Origin: Ruminococcus flavefaciens
Lineage (GTDB): Bacteria; Bacillota; Clostridia; Oscillospirales; Ruminococcaceae
NCBI RefSeq assembly: GCF_900143025.1
Contig: NZ_FRCT01000017.1
Location: 23,410-66,405, forward strand
DNA length: 42,996 bases
Direction: 5' to 3'
Below are positions 34,595-42,003 of this stretch, piece after piece (within the stretch, counting starts at the first letter, position 1; every line of letters begins with the position of its first letter). Under the pieces are notes generated by a model. That model did no database searches and was not told the origin of the DNA. It saw only the letters and a program-made list of their open reading frames with translations. Position numbers and translations under genes: made by a program.

Positions 34595-36250
34595 TCATTC
34601 GACCGAGATTATGTAGTAGTAAACAGGCTGACCGCCGTTTACCAGCATTACCTCTATCTTGTCGCTGAGCTTGGACTGTATGAACTTCTGGAGCTCTTCT
34701 GCATTCTCCTCTGGCACATCTGCACCGTGGATAAGCGTAACATAGCTAACATCGCCCTTTGAGAGCTTCTTGACGAGCTTGTAGGTAGCCTTGTTGATAT
34801 CGCGTTCTGTGAACGACAGCTTGCCGTTATCCAGTGCGAGTATCTCGCCCTCCTTTATCTGGTGACCCTCGAACTCGGAGTTTCTTGCAGCAAAGGTGAT
34901 AAGACCTGTCGACACCTTCTCGAAAGCCTTTGTCATATCAATGCGGTTCTCGTTGAGGGTGCGGCTGTCGTCAAACGCAAGCATAGCAGCAATACCCTGC
35001 GGTATAGTTCTTGTCTGGAGCACGCAGACCTTTCTGTCTGTGAGCTTTACAGCCTGCTCTGCTGCCATGATTATATTCTTATTGTTTGGCAGTACGAATA
35101 CTGTATTTGCAGGAGTTTTCAGTATAGCGCGGAGAATATCGTCCGTAGAAGGATTCATGGTCTGTCCGCCCTTTACGACTACATCTGCACCCAAATCGGT
35201 GAACATAGCCTCAAGACCGTGACCTGCCGCAACTGCAACGAAGCCGAATTCCTTTTCGGGCTCGGCAGGAGTAAGTCCCTCCTGTGCAGCCTGTGCGTCC
35301 TTGACCTTATTCTCATGCTGTATACGCATATTCTCTATCTTTGGACGTGGGTCATTGATGAAATATCCGAATTCCAGTCCCTTCTGGAGAGCGTTTCCGG
35401 GGTTATCGGTGTGAACGTGTACCTTTATTATCTTCTCGTCGTCAACAACAACTACACAGTCGCCGATAGTTTCAAGATAAGCACGGAGCTTTGATACATC
35501 GGGACAATTGTCGTTCTTTTCCAGCATGAACTCTGTACAGTATGTGTATGTTATATCGTCATCATATTCGCTTACAGCTGTTCTGAATGAGTCGTTTGAG
35601 CTGTCCTGTGCAGACTGAGTCTCAGCAGGCTCGGCTATCTTGCCCCCTGCGAATACATCTGTCATAGCTCTGAAAATAATGCAGAGTCCCTTGCCGCCAG
35701 CGTCTACGACTCCTGCCTTTTTGAGCTGCGGGAGCATATCCGTGGTCTTTTCCAGCATAGCCTCTGATTCCTTGCATACCTCCTGCCAGAATGTGACCTC
35801 GTCGTTTGTCTCTGCGGCTATCTCTCTTGCCTTTGCGGCAGCAGCCTTAACGACAGTAAGGATAGTGCCCTCAACAGGCTTCATTACAGCCTTGTATGCA
35901 GCCTCAACGCCGAATTGCAGAGCGTCTGCGAAGTTCTCGCAGCCTGCCTCCGTGCAGCCTGCAAGTCCCTTTGAAAAGCCTCTGAATATAAGTGAAAGTA
36001 TTACGCCCGAGTTTCCTCTTGCGCCTCTCAGAAATGCTGAAGCTGCTGTGGAAGCTACCTCAGATACGGTAGCCTTTGAGTCGAGTCTCCTGAGCTCGGC
36101 AACGGAATTGCCTATGGTCATTGACATATTTGTACCTGTATCGCCGTCGGGAACGGGATAAACATTAAGCTCATCGACTTCGCGCTTCCTGTTATTGATA
36201 GTAATAGCAGCGGAGATAACAGCGTCCCTGAGTAAAGAACCGTGTATCAC
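34595..36250 (-). CDS. fakA: Fatty acid kinase FakA-like (YloV), DhaL domain
   Basis: 551 residues from GTG 36250. The start is decided by GGAGG (36259-36263), which is eight bases before GTG; the upstream in-frame TTG overlaps that site. N-terminal DhaL-type kinase domain: NVYPVPDGDTGTNMSMT (metal-binding Asp) and GARGNSGVILSLIFRGFSKGL (about 1-205). The middle and C-terminal parts (about 230-550) carry DDITYTYCTEFML, VHVHTDNPGNAL, GQTMNPSTDDIL and NNKNIIMAAEQA, typical of YloV. Phosphorylates fatty acids delivered by a FakB/DegV-type partner (not in window). Downstream of asp23 as in many Firmicutes. Confidence 0.9.
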   Translation of the reverse strand: MIHGSLLRDAVISAAITINNRKREVDELNVYPVPDGDTGTNMSMTIGNSVAELRRLDSKATVSEVASTAASAFLRGARGNSGVILSLIFRGFSKGLAGCTEAGCENFADALQFGVEAAYKAVMKPVEGTILTVVKAAAAKAREIAAETNDEVTFWQEVCKESEAMLEKTTDMLPQLKKAGVVDAGGKGLCIIFRAMTDVFAGGKIAEPAETQSAQDSSNDSFRTAVSEYDDDITYTYCTEFMLEKNDNCPDVSKLRAYLETIGDCVVVVDDEKIIKVHVHTDNPGNALQKGLEFGYFINDPRPKIENMRIQHENKVKDAQAAQEGLTPAEPEKEFGFVAVAAGHGLEAMFTDLGADVVVKGGQTMNPSTDDILRAILKTPANTVFVLPNNKNIIMAAEQAVKLTDRKVCVLQTRTIPQGIAAMLAFDDSRTLNENRIDMTKAFEKVSTGLITFAARNSEFEGHQIKEGEILALDNGKLSFTERDINKATYKLVKKLSKGDVSYVTLIHGADVPEENAEELQKFIQSKLSDKIEVMLVNGGQPVYYYIISVE

Positions 36251-36276
36251 AGTAAAGTCCTCCAATTCTATAACGC

Positions 36277-36636
36277 TTATGCGTTCATATCGTCAACGAA
36301 TACGTTGACCTTGTGTACATCTATACCGGCAGCTTCTTCAACTGCGAAGCTGACCTTATGAGTGATGCTCTTTACGGCAGCATTGATGTTAGTGCCGTAG
36401 GTCACCTTGATATGGAGATCTATGATAAGTCCGCCTTCCTTGTCAGTACGGAGAAGGATACCCTTGTTCTTTCTGAACGCCTTGCCTGCTGTAAGTGCGG
36501 AAACTGCCGAGCGGAACGTAGTTACGCTGCAAACATCAGCAACTCCGAAGCAGTCAACAACTGCGTGTTTAACGATCTCAATGAGATAATTCTCAGAAAT
36601 AGTGATCTTTCCGATATGATTTTCAAAGCCTACCAT
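36277..36636 (-). CDS. Asp23/Gls24 family envelope stress protein (YloU-like)
   Basis: 119 residues, single Asp23 domain: GKITISENYLIEIVKHAVVDCFGVADV, a basic middle, then GLIIDLHIKVTYGTNINAAVKSITHKVSFAVEEAAGIDVHKVNVFVDDM. Cytosolic; role in envelope homeostasis inferred from family. AAGGAG eight bases before the ATG; 26 bases before the fakA start, one operon. Confidence 0.93.
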   Translation of the reverse strand: MVGFENHIGKITISENYLIEIVKHAVVDCFGVADVCSVTTFRSAVSALTAGKAFRKNKGILLRTDKEGGLIIDLHIKVTYGTNINAAVKSITHKVSFAVEEAAGIDVHKVNVFVDDMNA

Positions 36637-36698
36637 GGATCATCACTCCTTTTGTTAAAATGCGTCTGCGGCGTCCGAAAACGACCGCTATCTTATTG

Positions 36699-36727
36699 AT
36701 TATAACACACTTTTTCGCTTTTTACAA
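36699..36727 (-). promoter_or_regulatory. Promoter of asp23-fakA
   Basis: Minus-strand TTGTAA (36722-36727), 17 bases, TATAAT (36699-36704). Confidence 0.65.
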
Positions 36728-36854
36728 TACCTATAAAGAATAATATTGCGAAAAATACTTATCATATTAAAAAAATATCGGATTTTCTATTGATTATAAG
36801 TCTTTTTTGTGGTATTATAATATAGACGTAATGCGAATTATCGGGCAGCGATAA

Positions 36855-36998
36855 AGTAACGGCGGCGGAACGCCACCCCTACATAGTAAAATGGCGTTTT
36901 CACAATAATTCCGAATTCCGAATTTATAATTATGCATTATGCATTGGCGGAACGTCGAGGACGCCGTCCCCTACAGGCTAACGGCTAAGGGCTAACGG
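36855..36998. repeat. Hairpin and satellite repeat units before DUF4236 gene
   Basis: GGCGGCGGAACGCCACCCCTACA (36859-36883) and GGCGGAACGTCGAGGACGCCGTCCCCTACA-like unit (36949-36978) belong to the family at 13379-13553. Between them is the AT-rich unit AATTCCGAATTCCGAATTTA near 36905, shared with 13764. GGCTAACGGCTAA occurs twice at 36977-37000 and ends at the ribosome site. A plus-strand TATAAT (36816-36821) lacks a well-spaced -35. Confidence 0.65.
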
Positions 36999-37018
36999 CT
37001 AAAAAAGGAGGTATTATC

Positions 37019-37237
37019 ATGGGATTTCATTTCAGAAAAAGCTTCAAGATATTCAGCTTTTTAAAGTTCAACAAAAACAAGAAGGGCGGCAGCATATCTG
37101 TTGACGGTCCTACAATAGCAGGCAAAAAGGTAAAAGTCACTGTCAACAACAAGAAAAAGGCTACCGTAAGCCTTCAGGGTACGGGCATATCCTATGATAC
37201 CGACTTAGGCGGCAAAAAGAAAACAGGCAAGAAGTAA
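37019..37237 (+). CDS. Small DUF4236 protein
   Basis: 72 residues: MGFHFRKSFKIF at the start and VSLQGTGISYDTDLG near the end match the DUF4236 pattern (MGFRFRKS.K........S..G..TVSLPGTGLSY). Very Lys/Gly-rich, no signal peptide. Function unknown. A strong AAAAAAGGAGG site precedes the ATG. Eleven bases upstream of ymdB, so co-transcribed with it. Confidence 0.75.
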   Translation: MGFHFRKSFKIFSFLKFNKNKKGGSISVDGPTIAGKKVKVTVNNKKKATVSLQGTGISYDTDLGGKKKTGKK

Positions 37238-37247
37238 TTGGAGGAAT

Positions 37248-38018
37248 ATGAAGAAACTACTCTTTATCGGCGATGTCGTCGGAAAATCGGGCTGCGAATT
37301 TCTTTCGGCAAAGCTGAGCGGCATAAAACACGAGCATAATATAGATATAACCATTGTCAACGGCGAAAATTCCGCACAGGGCAATGGTATAACCCGTGCA
37401 TCTGCGGAAATGATAATAAGAGCGGGCGCGGATATAATAACTACCGGAAACCACGCATTCAAACGCAAAGAAGCCCTTGAACTCTTTGATGAGGAGTACA
37501 TGGTGCGTCCTGCCAATTACCCCGAGGGGGGCTGCGTGGGAAGCGGCTATCGCATACTCGATATGGGAGCTTATTCCGTAGCTGTCATAAACATGATGGG
37601 TACTGCCTTTATGGATCCGCTGGACAATCCTTTCACTAAGATCGACGAGATCCTTAGTAAAATAGATACCCCTAACATATTTGTGGACTTCCACGCCGAG
37701 ACTACCTCGGAGAAAAAGGCTATGGGTCATTATCTTACCGAAAGAGTAAGCGGCGTTTTCGGCACTCATACCCACGTTCAGACCGCAGATGAGTGTATAT
37801 TGGGCGGTCATACCGCATATATTACCGATGTGGGCATGACAGGTCCCGAAAACTCCTGCCTGGGCATTGATACAGGCGCAGTTATCAATATGTTCCGTTT
37901 TCGTATGCCTGTACGCTTCTTTGAAGCGGACGGAGCCTGCTTTCTTTGTGGAACAATAACCGAATTTGATGAAAAAAATGGCAAATCGCACAAAACAGAA
38001 AGAATAATTATAAGATAG
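37248..38018 (+). CDS. YmdB-family 2',3'-cyclic phosphodiesterase
   Basis: 256 residues, calcineurin-like. Metal ligands in order: FIGDVVGKSG, VNGENSAQG, TTGNHAFKRKE, VDFHAETTSEK and GTHTHVQTAD. Matches the TIGR00282 group represented by B. subtilis YmdB, a global regulator of late adaptive responses (phosphodiesterase activity established there, inferred here). Start GGAGGAATATG. Confidence 0.9.
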   Translation: MKKLLFIGDVVGKSGCEFLSAKLSGIKHEHNIDITIVNGENSAQGNGITRASAEMIIRAGADIITTGNHAFKRKEALELFDEEYMVRPANYPEGGCVGSGYRILDMGAYSVAVINMMGTAFMDPLDNPFTKIDEILSKIDTPNIFVDFHAETTSEKKAMGHYLTERVSGVFGTHTHVQTADECILGGHTAYITDVGMTGPENSCLGIDTGAVINMFRFRMPVRFFEADGACFLCGTITEFDEKNGKSHKTERIIIR

Positions 38019-38041
38019 TCTACAAACTTTGTGATAAGTAC

Positions 38042-38069
38042 TTGCTTTTTTACCATTTATAGGGTATAA
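38042..38069 (+). promoter_or_regulatory. Promoter of spoVS-like gene
   Basis: TTGCTT (38042-38047), 16 bases, TATAAT (38064-38069): a sigma-A type site. No sigma-H pattern was seen. Confidence 0.55.
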
Positions 38070-38151
38070 TACAATTGTACAATAGAATAGCCTTAAGGCA
38101 TATAAGACATAGTTATCGTACAAATATTTTTAACAGGAGGGTTATTTTGCA

Positions 38152-38412
38152 ATGGAAATTCTGAAAGTATCATCACACTCATCACCTAATTCTGTTGCCG
38201 GAGCTATTGCCGGCGTTATCAGAGAACAGAAGGCTGTTGAAGTTCAGGCAGTAGGTGCGGGTGCAGCAAATCAGGCGATCAAGGCTATAGCTATAGCAAG
38301 GGGATATCTTGCACCAATTGGTATTGATCTAATTTGTATTCCTGCATTTGCCAATATCCAGATCGACGGCGAGGAGAGAACCGCTATCAAGCTTATCTGT
38401 GAGCAGAGATAA
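38152..38412 (+). CDS. spoVS: Stage V sporulation protein S family
   Basis: 86 residues, complete SpoVS/Alba-like domain: MEILKVSSHSSPNSVAGAIAGVIREQ, VQAVGAGAANQAIKAIAIARGYLAPIGIDLICIPAFANI.I.GEERTAIKLI. Nearly the canonical sequence of the family. Nucleic-acid binding is expected; in Bacillus it affects sporulation and septation. The family also occurs in non-spore formers. GGAGGG nine bases before ATG. Confidence 0.95.
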   Translation: MEILKVSSHSSPNSVAGAIAGVIREQKAVEVQAVGAGAANQAIKAIAIARGYLAPIGIDLICIPAFANIQIDGEERTAIKLICEQR

Positions 38413-38427
38413 TTGGTTTGGATCATC

Positions 38428-38461
38428 GGGCGGACTTTATGTCCGCCCTTTCTGTTTTTAT
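38428..38461 (+). terminator. Terminator of spoVS
   Basis: GGGCGGAC-tttat-GTCCGCCC followed by TTTCTGTTTTT. Confidence 0.88.
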
Positions 38462-38485
38462 TAATTTACCTTTAAGGAGCAACTT

Positions 38486-40522
38486 ATGCCCACTACTCTT
38501 TTCAGCGAAATCGAATACCTAAAGGGCGTCGGAAAGGCTCGCGGTGAGAAATACCGCAAGCTCGGCATAAATTCGCCCTATGAGCTTATATATCATATCC
38601 CCCGCGACTACCTCGACTTCCGCACCCATGTGCCCGTACAGCAGGCAGTCCTCGGGGACTACAATGTACTTAAACTGACGGTATACAGAAAAATGCCGCC
38701 CCAGCGCATAAAAGGCGGACTTGTCATCTGCAAGGCTGCTGCCTCCGACGGCATGGACGATATACTGATAGTTGTATACAACAACGTGTATTATTTTCAG
38801 GCTCTCAAAGAGAACGAGACCTACTATATGTACGGCAAGGTCACGGGCAGCTTCCTGCGCAAGGAGATAAGCTCTCCCGTCTATATCCGCGCCGATGAAA
38901 AGGTGCTCATTCAGCCCAAATACCACCTTACCCAAGGACTTTCCGTCACTATGGTAAGGAACAATATGCGTCAGGCTCTGGAGCTCATGCGCAACGAGCC
39001 CTTCGAGACTCTCTCCGACGATATTCTGCGAAAATACGACCTCTGTCCCCTTATGTGGGCACTGGAGAATATCCACTTTCCCGAAAGTGAGCTTGCTGCC
39101 GAGACTGCAAGACGCAGACTTGCCTTCGACGAGCTTTTGAAGCTACAGATAGGTATGTCCGTTATGAAGTCACGCAGCCGCAGGAACACGGCATTTCAAA
39201 TGGACAGCAGCGTTGAGGTGAGCAAATTCACAGATGGGCTGCCCTTTGAACTCACCGACGACCAGAAAAAGGCTGTCACCGAGGTCGTTGCCGACCTTTG
39301 CAGGAATGTCCCCATGAACAGGCTTTTGCAGGGCGATGTGGGAAGCGGAAAGACTGCCGTTGCTGCCGCAGCCTGCTATTTTTCGGCACAGAATGGAGTG
39401 CAGTCCGCACTTATGGCTCCTACGGAGATACTTGCGTCTCAGCATTTCAACACTCTCAGCAGCTTTCTTAAACCCTTCGGCGTGAAGGTCTGCCTGCTGA
39501 CAGGCTCGATGACGGCTAAGAAAAAAGCCGCTGTCCGTGAGCAGATAGCCGCAGGAGAAATAGACGTTATCGTAGGAACTCACGCTATAATACAGAAAGA
39601 TGTGGAATACAAGGCTCTTGGACTGGTCATCACCGACGAGCAGCACCGCTTCGGTGTCGCTCAGCGAGCAGCACTTGCCGAAAAGGGCGATGCTCCTCAC
39701 AAGCTGGTAATGTCCGCCACACCTATTCCCCGCACCCTTGCTCTCATAATCTACGGAGACCTTGATATATCTGCCATAACTCAGCTCCCAAAGGGCAGAA
39801 AGCCCGTAAAGACCTATGCAGTCACAGGAAAGCTCCGCAGCCGTGCATTCGGCTTTGTACGCGAAAGGCTGGACGAGGGACGGCAGGCTTATGTTGTATG
39901 CCCCATGATAGAGGACAGCGAAAGCGAGCTTTTCGCCGTCAAGACATACGCCGAGGAGGCTGCAAAGGGCGACCTTAAAGGCTATACCACTGCGCTTCTC
40001 CACGGAAAGATGAGAGCTGCCGAAAAGGACAAGGTAATGGAGAAATTCCGCAGCGGAGAGATACAGGTGCTTATATGTACTACTGTCGTTGAAGTCGGAG
40101 TGGACGTTCCTAATGCAGCGGTAATGGTCATCGAAAATGCAGAACGCTTCGGACTTTCCCAGCTTCACCAGCTCCGCGGACGAGTGGGCAGAGGAAGCTT
40201 CGAGAGCAGCTGTATACTTATCACCGACAACACTGCCGAGGACTGCGTAAAGCGTATGAAGATAATGTCCTCGACTACAGACGGCTTCAAAATATCAGAG
40301 GAGGACCTTAAAATGCGCGGTCCGGGAGACTTCTTCGGCAATGCCCAGCATGGACTCCCACCGCTAAAAATAGCGGATATAGCCTGCAATATGGAGCTTA
40401 TGAACCGTGCACAGACCTGTGCAAAGGAGCTCCTTGCGGACGACCCACTCCTTGAAAAGCCGCAGAACCGTGCATTGAAGCTCGATGTTATGCGACTGTT
40501 CAGCAGAGATATAATCGGCTGA
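38486..40522 (+). CDS. recG: ATP-dependent DNA helicase RecG
   Basis: 678 residues, full length. N-terminal wedge/OB domain (1-150; LKGVGKARGEKYRKLGI, IYHIPRDYLDFR), then superfamily 2 motor: Q motif LTDDQKKAV, Walker A LLQGDVGSGKTAVA (about 283), APTEILA, DEQHRFGV (DExH-type), SATPIPRTLA, VCPMIEDS, ICTTVVEVGVDVPNA and QLHQLRGRVGRG. C-terminal PGDFFGNAQHGLPPLK is RecG-specific. Remodels stalled forks and Holliday junctions. AAGGAG seven bases before the ATG. Confidence 0.97.
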   Translation: MPTTLFSEIEYLKGVGKARGEKYRKLGINSPYELIYHIPRDYLDFRTHVPVQQAVLGDYNVLKLTVYRKMPPQRIKGGLVICKAAASDGMDDILIVVYNNVYYFQALKENETYYMYGKVTGSFLRKEISSPVYIRADEKVLIQPKYHLTQGLSVTMVRNNMRQALELMRNEPFETLSDDILRKYDLCPLMWALENIHFPESELAAETARRRLAFDELLKLQIGMSVMKSRSRRNTAFQMDSSVEVSKFTDGLPFELTDDQKKAVTEVVADLCRNVPMNRLLQGDVGSGKTAVAAAACYFSAQNGVQSALMAPTEILASQHFNTLSSFLKPFGVKVCLLTGSMTAKKKAAVREQIAAGEIDVIVGTHAIIQKDVEYKALGLVITDEQHRFGVAQRAALAEKGDAPHKLVMSATPIPRTLALIIYGDLDISAITQLPKGRKPVKTYAVTGKLRSRAFGFVRERLDEGRQAYVVCPMIEDSESELFAVKTYAEEAAKGDLKGYTTALLHGKMRAAEKDKVMEKFRSGEIQVLICTTVVEVGVDVPNAAVMVIENAERFGLSQLHQLRGRVGRGSFESSCILITDNTAEDCVKRMKIMSSTTDGFKISEEDLKMRGPGDFFGNAQHGLPPLKIADIACNMELMNRAQTCAKELLADDPLLEKPQNRALKLDVMRLFSRDIIG

Positions 40523-40538
40523 GCGTATAAATGGGTTT

Positions 40539-40700
40539 CCAAAGGGGTCACCACCCCTTTGGTCAGGTCAAGGGCGGACAGCCCTTGTAGGGCTTGGGGC
40601 AACGCCCCAAATACGTAAGGCGCATCGCAAGGGGTGAATTCAAAAACAGTCCGGCGGACTGTTTTTGAAGAGGGGACGCCTTGTAAGAGAAGGCGTCCCC
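40539..40700. repeat. Run of five hairpins after recG
   Basis: CCAAAGGGGT-cacc-ACCCCTTTGG (40539-40562), AAGGGC-ggaca-GCCCTT (40570-40586), TTGGGGC-aac-GCCCCAA (40594-40610), AAAAACAGTCC-ggc-GGACTGTTTTT (40642-40666) and GGGGACGCCTT-gtaagag-AAGGCGTCCCC (40672-40700). The fourth ends in T and can terminate recG. No gene in the stretch. Confidence 0.75.
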
Positions 40701-40722
40701 TTGAACAGATATAAAAGCAGAA

Positions 40723-40752
40723 AAGCCATGAACGGAATACCGTTCATGGCTT
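40723..40752. terminator. Terminator between recG and corA-like gene
   Basis: AAGCCATGAACGG-aata-CCGTTCATGGCTT, placed right after the corA-like stop, with T-rich sequence on both sides. Confidence 0.8.
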
Positions 40753-40756
40753 ATTT

Positions 40757-41683
40757 TTATTTCTTCTTCCATTTTAACAGCACAAAAGCCGTTATACCTG
40801 TCAGCAAAGCCGTAAGTGATATGGCAAACCACGTATACGGCATGGGCAGATCCTTCGTATTGATACCGTAGAATGCAAACATGATATTAGGTATCTCAAG
40901 GATAATGGTACCTATGGTCAACCGCCACATTACTATATTCTGGTTATTGGAGATTATAGACGAGAAACCGTCCATCATACTTGACAAAATGCCCGTATAG
41001 ATGCTTGACATCTCGATCGCCTGCTTCATCTCGATGAGAACATCTTCAAGAAGATCCTGATCCTCGTCATAGAGCTTTATGACTCTGCCGCGGAATATCT
41101 TTTCGATAGTAGCCTCATTGGCTTTCAGTGAAGTTGAAAAATATACGAGAGACTTTTCAAGAGCAAGCAGCTGCATGAGGAGCTCGTTCTTCATAGCGTC
41201 GTGAAGCTCCTGCTCGGCAGCAGATGATATCTTATCTATCTGTTTCAGGTAGGTAAGGAACAGTGCCGATATCCTCAGAAGTATCTGTAACACGAACCTT
41301 GTCTTGAAATCAGGTCTGAGATTTCTTATACCGCCTCTTGTAGCCTCATTGATGATCTGCGTCTCTCTAATAGAGATAGTAAAAACATATTCGTCTGTAA
41401 CGATTATACCCATTGGCAGAGTATAGAAGTTCTTGGTCTTGTCATCGTCTATAGCAGATACAGGAGTATCTATGATAACAAGAGTCTGGTCGTCCTCACG
41501 CTCGATACGTGATGACTCCTCCTCATCCAATGCGGACTTTACAAATCCGCTGTCAAGACCGTATTCCTCTATAAGCTCCCTTACCTCCTGCGGAGTAGGG
41601 TCTACCACCGATACCCAGCTGCCTGCTTTAGGAGCATCGCACTGTTTCAGGATACCGTTTTCATAGCAATAAAAGTTTATCAT
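40757..41683 (-). CDS. CorA-family divalent cation transporter, GIN variant
   Basis: 308 residues from ATG 41683; the N terminus MINFYCYENGILKQ matches clostridial CorA relatives. A large cytosolic domain (1-245) is followed by two membrane helices (about 250-270, 282-303). The signature before the first periplasmic loop reads YGIN (about residue 270) instead of YGMN, so ion choice may differ from classic Mg2+ CorA. Start is uncertain: AAAGGAG (41722-41728) is 38 bases upstream, with a GGCTGC/GCAGCC hairpin (41692-41718) between, which could bring the two together. An in-frame ATG at 41704 is the alternative. Leader is described separately. Confidence 0.82.
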   Translation of the reverse strand: MINFYCYENGILKQCDAPKAGSWVSVVDPTPQEVRELIEEYGLDSGFVKSALDEEESSRIEREDDQTLVIIDTPVSAIDDDKTKNFYTLPMGIIVTDEYVFTISIRETQIINEATRGGIRNLRPDFKTRFVLQILLRISALFLTYLKQIDKISSAAEQELHDAMKNELLMQLLALEKSLVYFSTSLKANEATIEKIFRGRVIKLYDEDQDLLEDVLIEMKQAIEMSSIYTGILSSMMDGFSSIISNNQNIVMWRLTIGTIILEIPNIMFAFYGINTKDLPMPYTWFAISLTALLTGITAFVLLKWKKK

Positions 41684-41886
41684 TTCATTTCGGCTGCACC
41701 GCATATACAGCAGCAGCCTTGCTCCTTTCGCCGAAATTAACTTCGGCAGAAAGGACGAGAGCATTATTATCGTCTGCCGAAGTCTGGAATATTATTCAAA
41801 TTCCCATAAGGGTCAGAACTCATAATGCACCTCCATACTCAAAATACGATAGTCCCGCAGGGACTTTCATTGATATAATTCGTCTA
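41684..41886 (-). promoter_or_regulatory. corA leader with alternative hairpins
   Basis: About 200 bases from predicted start to gene. In order on the minus strand: hairpin AGTCCC-tgc-GGGACT (41851-41865); ribosome site GGAGGTG (41828-41834); short ORF (41767-41823); hairpin A, a 10-bp perfect stem CTTCGGCAGA/TCTGCCGAAG (41773-41782 with 41741-41750); hairpin B GCCGAA/TTCGGC (41742-41747 with 41730-41735), which competes with A; AAAGGAG (41722-41728); hairpin C GGCTGC/GCAGCC. No M-box core was recognised. Confidence 0.6.
41767..41823 (-). CDS. Candidate 18-residue leader peptide of corA
   Basis: ATG 41823 to TAA 41767, peptide MSSDPYGNLNNIPDFGRR. GGAGGTG ends four bases before the ATG, a better ribosome site than that of the main gene. 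The last codons (DFGR) form the 5' arm of hairpin A, so a ribosome at the end of this ORF would disrupt A and free the 3' arm for hairpin B next to the next AAAGGAG. Layout recalls the mgtL and corL leader ORFs of enteric Mg2+ transporters, without sequence similarity that I can claim. Confidence 0.5.
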   Translation of the reverse strand: MSSDPYGNLNNIPDFGRR

Positions 41887-41921
41887 ACGAATATTATACC
41901 AAATTTTAACCTCAATTACAA
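41878..41921 (-). promoter_or_regulatory. corA promoter with palindrome at the start site
   Basis: Minus-strand TTGTAA (41916-41921), 17 bases, TATAAT (41893-41898). The perfect palindrome ATTCGT-cta-ACGAAT (41878-41892) covers the predicted start near 41886 and is a likely operator. Confidence 0.6.
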
Positions 41922-41936
41922 GTGTTTTTTCAAAAA

Positions 41937-41968
41937 AAGAGCTGTCGGACGATGATCCGACAGCTCTT
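41937..41968 (-). terminator. Terminator of the surface protein gene
   Basis: AAGAGCTGTCGGA-tcatcg-TCCGACAGCTCTT, then TTTTT on the minus strand. Confidence 0.9.
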
Positions 41969-42003
41969 AGTGACTCCGCTCACTTATTTACCTTTGAAAG
42001 TAC

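Noticed and set aside
41820..41870. 16-codon ORF overlapping the start of the corA leader peptide
   Set aside because: It ends in ATGA overlap with the better ORF but has no ribosome site.
41684..41886. M-box Mg2+ riboswitch before corA
   Set aside because: The leader is the right size, but I could not find the conserved M-box core segments; the leader-ORF reading fits better.
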